DNA of 7,806 nt. It comes from Desulfocapsa sp. GTDB lineage: Bacteria > Desulfobacterota > Desulfobulbia > Desulfobulbales > Desulfocapsaceae. Each line of letters begins with the position of its first letter. Within the stretch, counting starts at the first letter, position 1. Below the pieces are notes generated by a model that made no database searches, was not told the DNA's origin, and worked only from the letters and a program-made list of their open reading frames with translations. This document shows, in pieces, positions 6,606 to 7,806 of the stretch. The position numbers and the translations under genes were made by a program. The stretch covers positions 1 to 7,806 of the forward strand of contig DYDK01000079.1 in NCBI GenBank assembly GCA_020717935.1. The letters run 5' to 3'.

Positions 6606-7559
6606 CTATAATCCAAGCTTCTGCAAGTTCAGAACACATTCTTGCTGTTCTGCGGAGAGATGCTCGGGAATCTGAATCCCCAGCTTCACGAAGATATCGC
6701 CACGATGTCCCAAGGGGCCGCTGGGCAGGCCGTGGCCCTTGATCCGTAACCTGGCATCAGGTTGAATGCCGGCGGGGACTTTGACATTAAACTTTTTCCC
6801 TTCTAAGGATTCTACCTCAACTTTTGTTCCTAAGCAGGCGTTGCTAAAGGGAATAAGCTTTTCACAAATAAGATCGTCCCCTTCACGAACAAATCGAGCA
6901 TGTTTGCTGATTTCCACTTTCAAATACAAATCCCCGGCAGCGCCGCCCTGGGGGGAAGGATCTCCTTTTCCTTTGAGGCGTAATTTTTTTCCTTCCTCAA
7001 TCCCTTTGGGGATCTTCACCGTTACATTCTGAGTGTGACCATGGGTGCGCAGGCTGATATTTTTTTCAGCCCCGTGCATGACATCATCAAGGCTGATGGT
7101 AATCTGATAGGTTAGATCCTGACCCTTGGCCGGAGGATGACATGTCCCAGAACCGCAACTACTCCCCATTCTGCTGGACTGAGTGCCACCGCCCTGGTTG
7201 AAGAAGGACTGAAAAGGATGGGCCCCGCCGCCACTGCTTCCCATGCTGCTGCGAAAGTTCACTGTGCTTCCGCCACCCCCAAATTGTCGAAGAATATCAT
7301 TGAGATCAAAGTTGCGAAAGATATCTTCCTGTGAGTATTTCTGATGAAAATCAGTGGAACCATAGGTGTCATACTGTTTTTTCTTTTCGGCATCCGACAG
7401 TACGGCATAGGCTTCACTGATCTCCTTGAATTTAGCCTCGGCAGTTTTATCATTCGGGTTTTTATCGGGATGGTACTTGAGGGCCAATTGCCGATAGGCC
7501 TTTTTGATTTCAGTCGCAGAAGCGGTTTTGGGGACACCTAATGTTTCGTAATATTCCAT
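6606..7559 (-). CDS. Class B J-domain co-chaperone (CbpA/DnaJ-like)
   Basis: This is a co-chaperone that should stimulate Hsp70 (DnaK) ATPase activity and deliver unfolded clients. The J-domain occupies residues 1-67 ([20 protein letters not shown]) with the essential HPD at 30-32. A Gly/Ser/Phe-rich linker covers about 93-135. Two beta-sandwich C-terminal domains follow: [83 protein letters not shown] and GDIFVKL. The four-repeat CxxCxGxG zinc finger of class A DnaJ is absent, so it resembles CbpA. An isolated CGSGTC pair (Cys135, Cys140) lies where the linker meets the first C-terminal domain. At 317 residues the length fits class B. The Shine-Dalgarno is poor, but the start gives a canonical J-domain. 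It converges on hslU and is probably transcribed alone. Confidence 0.92.
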   Translation of the reverse strand: MEYYETLGVPKTASATEIKKAYRQLALKYHPDKNPNDKTAEAKFKEISEAYAVLSDAEKKKQYDTYGSTDFHQKYSQEDIFRNFDLNDILRQFGGGGSTVNFRSSMGSSGGGAHPFQSFFNQGGGTQSSRMGSSCGSGTCHPPAKGQDLTYQITISLDDVMHGAEKNISLRTHGHTQNVTVKIPKGIEEGKKLRLKGKGDPSPQGGAAGDLYLKVEISKHARFVREGDDLICEKLIPFSNACLGTKVEVESLEGKKFNVKVPAGIQPDARLRIKGHGLPSGPLGHRGDIFVKLGIQIPEHLSAEQQECVLNLQKLGL

Positions 7560-7573
7560 TATAGTTCAACCAT

Positions 7574-7618
7574 GTTATGGATGATGAATAAAAAAACGGG
7601 AAAATTTTCATCCATAAC
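7574..7618. promoter_or_regulatory. 11-bp inverted repeat at the J-domain gene promoter
   Basis: GTTATGGATGA (7574-7584) and TCATCCATAAC (7608-7618) are perfect inverted copies separated by 23 bases, lying 15 to 59 bases upstream of the J-domain gene start. The right arm touches the proposed -10 box, so the repeat covers the expected transcription start and leader. It could be an operator or a 5' leader hairpin. It does not match the CIRCE element (TTAGCACTC-N9-GAGTGCTAA) bound by HrcA. Confidence 0.6.
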
Positions 7619-7645
7619 GATATGAATAGCAAGGCTTTTCGTCAA
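7617..7645 (-). promoter_or_regulatory. Promoter candidate for the J-domain gene
   Basis: On the minus strand, TTGACG (7640-7645) and TATCGT (7617-7622) are separated by exactly 17 bases: a good sigma-70 -35 and a moderate -10. The extended -35 region (TCACCTCCTTGAC) also shares 9 of 12 fixed positions with the heat-shock sigma-32 -35 consensus, although the matching -10 (ATTCATAT) is weak. Either reading places the start about 50-55 bases upstream of the coding region. Confidence 0.5.
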
Positions 7646-7657
7646 GGAGGTGAGGCG

Positions 7658-7720
7658 GTGAATCAACGAGTGGAGTCGCCAGATGAAGTGTATTCAATGG
7701 TAATTGGCAAAACTCTTTAA
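7658..7720 (+). CDS. Possible 20-residue small ORF with strong ribosome site
   Basis: A GTG at 7658 opens a 20-codon frame ending in TAA at 7718-7720. It is preceded by AAGGAGGTGA (7644-7653), a near-perfect Shine-Dalgarno at good spacing, and followed at once by a terminator-like hairpin. An in-frame ATG at 7622 would give 32 residues but has no ribosome site. The peptide has no recognisable motif. Against it, the Shine-Dalgarno is the complement of the candidate -35 region of the divergent J-domain promoter, so the match may be coincidental. No promoter on this strand is evident. Confidence 0.25.
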   Translation: MNQRVESPDEVYSMVIGKTL

Positions 7721-7762
7721 GAAACAGCCTTTTCGGAGCTGTTTTTCATGGGCGATATAAGG
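7720..7762 (+). repeat. Second copy of the dispersed hairpin repeat
   Basis: This copy aligns without gaps to 2191-2233 at about 35 of 43 positions. Shared blocks are AAACAGCC, CGGA and CTGTTTTTCATG. It forms a hairpin AAACAGC (7722-7728) / GCTGTTT (7738-7744) with a nine-base loop and then TTC, which resembles an intrinsic terminator on the plus strand. Changes in the stem are partly compensatory relative to the first copy (AACAG/CTG there, ACAGC/GCTG here). Confidence 0.6.
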
Positions 7763-7806
7763 GCCTCGGCCAGAATAAATCATCCCATCTTGCTGGTCTT
7801 TTCAGT
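7763..7806. other. Right edge, no feature seen
   Basis: The last 44 bases hold no start codon with a ribosome site, no strong hairpin and no recognisable motif apart from a short GGCC-TC-GGCC repeat. A gene could begin beyond the window. Confidence 0.4.

Noticed and set aside
7574..7618. CIRCE/HrcA operator upstream of the J-domain gene
   Set aside because: Arm sequence and the 23-base spacer both differ from CIRCE.

Overview
This window is a compact stretch of bacterial chromosome. It carries isoprenoid-precursor, DNA-maintenance and protein-quality-control genes. The clusters xseB-ispA-dxs and xerC-hslV-hslU, and the protein sequences themselves, suggest a Gram-negative proteobacterium in the broad sense, perhaps a Desulfobacterota/deltaproteobacterial lineage. 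That placement is an inference from general resemblance, not a search result.

Layout. Positions 1-165 are non-coding, downstream of dxs. On the minus strand, reading right to left, xseB (exonuclease VII small subunit), ispA (short-chain polyprenyl diphosphate synthase) and dxs (DXP synthase) form one block; xseB and ispA overlap. Between ispA and dxs lies about 220 bp holding two strong adjacent hairpins, one of which contains the ispA stop codon. A 93-bp divergent spacer separates xseB from the plus-strand operon xerC-hslV-hslU. A convergent spacer of 37 bp then separates hslU from a minus-strand class B J-domain co-chaperone gene (6606-7559). That gene has a good promoter candidate overlapping an 11-bp inverted repeat. 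The right end holds a possible 20-codon ORF and a second, diverged copy of the hairpin repeat found between ispA and dxs.

The main observation is that hslU, the ATPase of the HslUV protease, is split by a 145-bp AT-rich insertion (5440-5584). The insertion has 14-bp terminal inverted repeats (13 of 14 match) and a 4-bp target duplication GTAA. Removing 149 bp (element plus one GTAA) rejoins the two halves exactly in frame as a 481-residue HslU with all AAA+ motifs present. This is the signature of a non-autonomous transposable element (MITE) that landed recently in the I-domain. The peptidase gene hslV is intact, so the cell may have a peptidase without its unfoldase. The J-domain gene beside it may belong to the same proteostasis neighbourhood. 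Apart from this insertion and the repeat hairpins, the window is ordinary housekeeping sequence.
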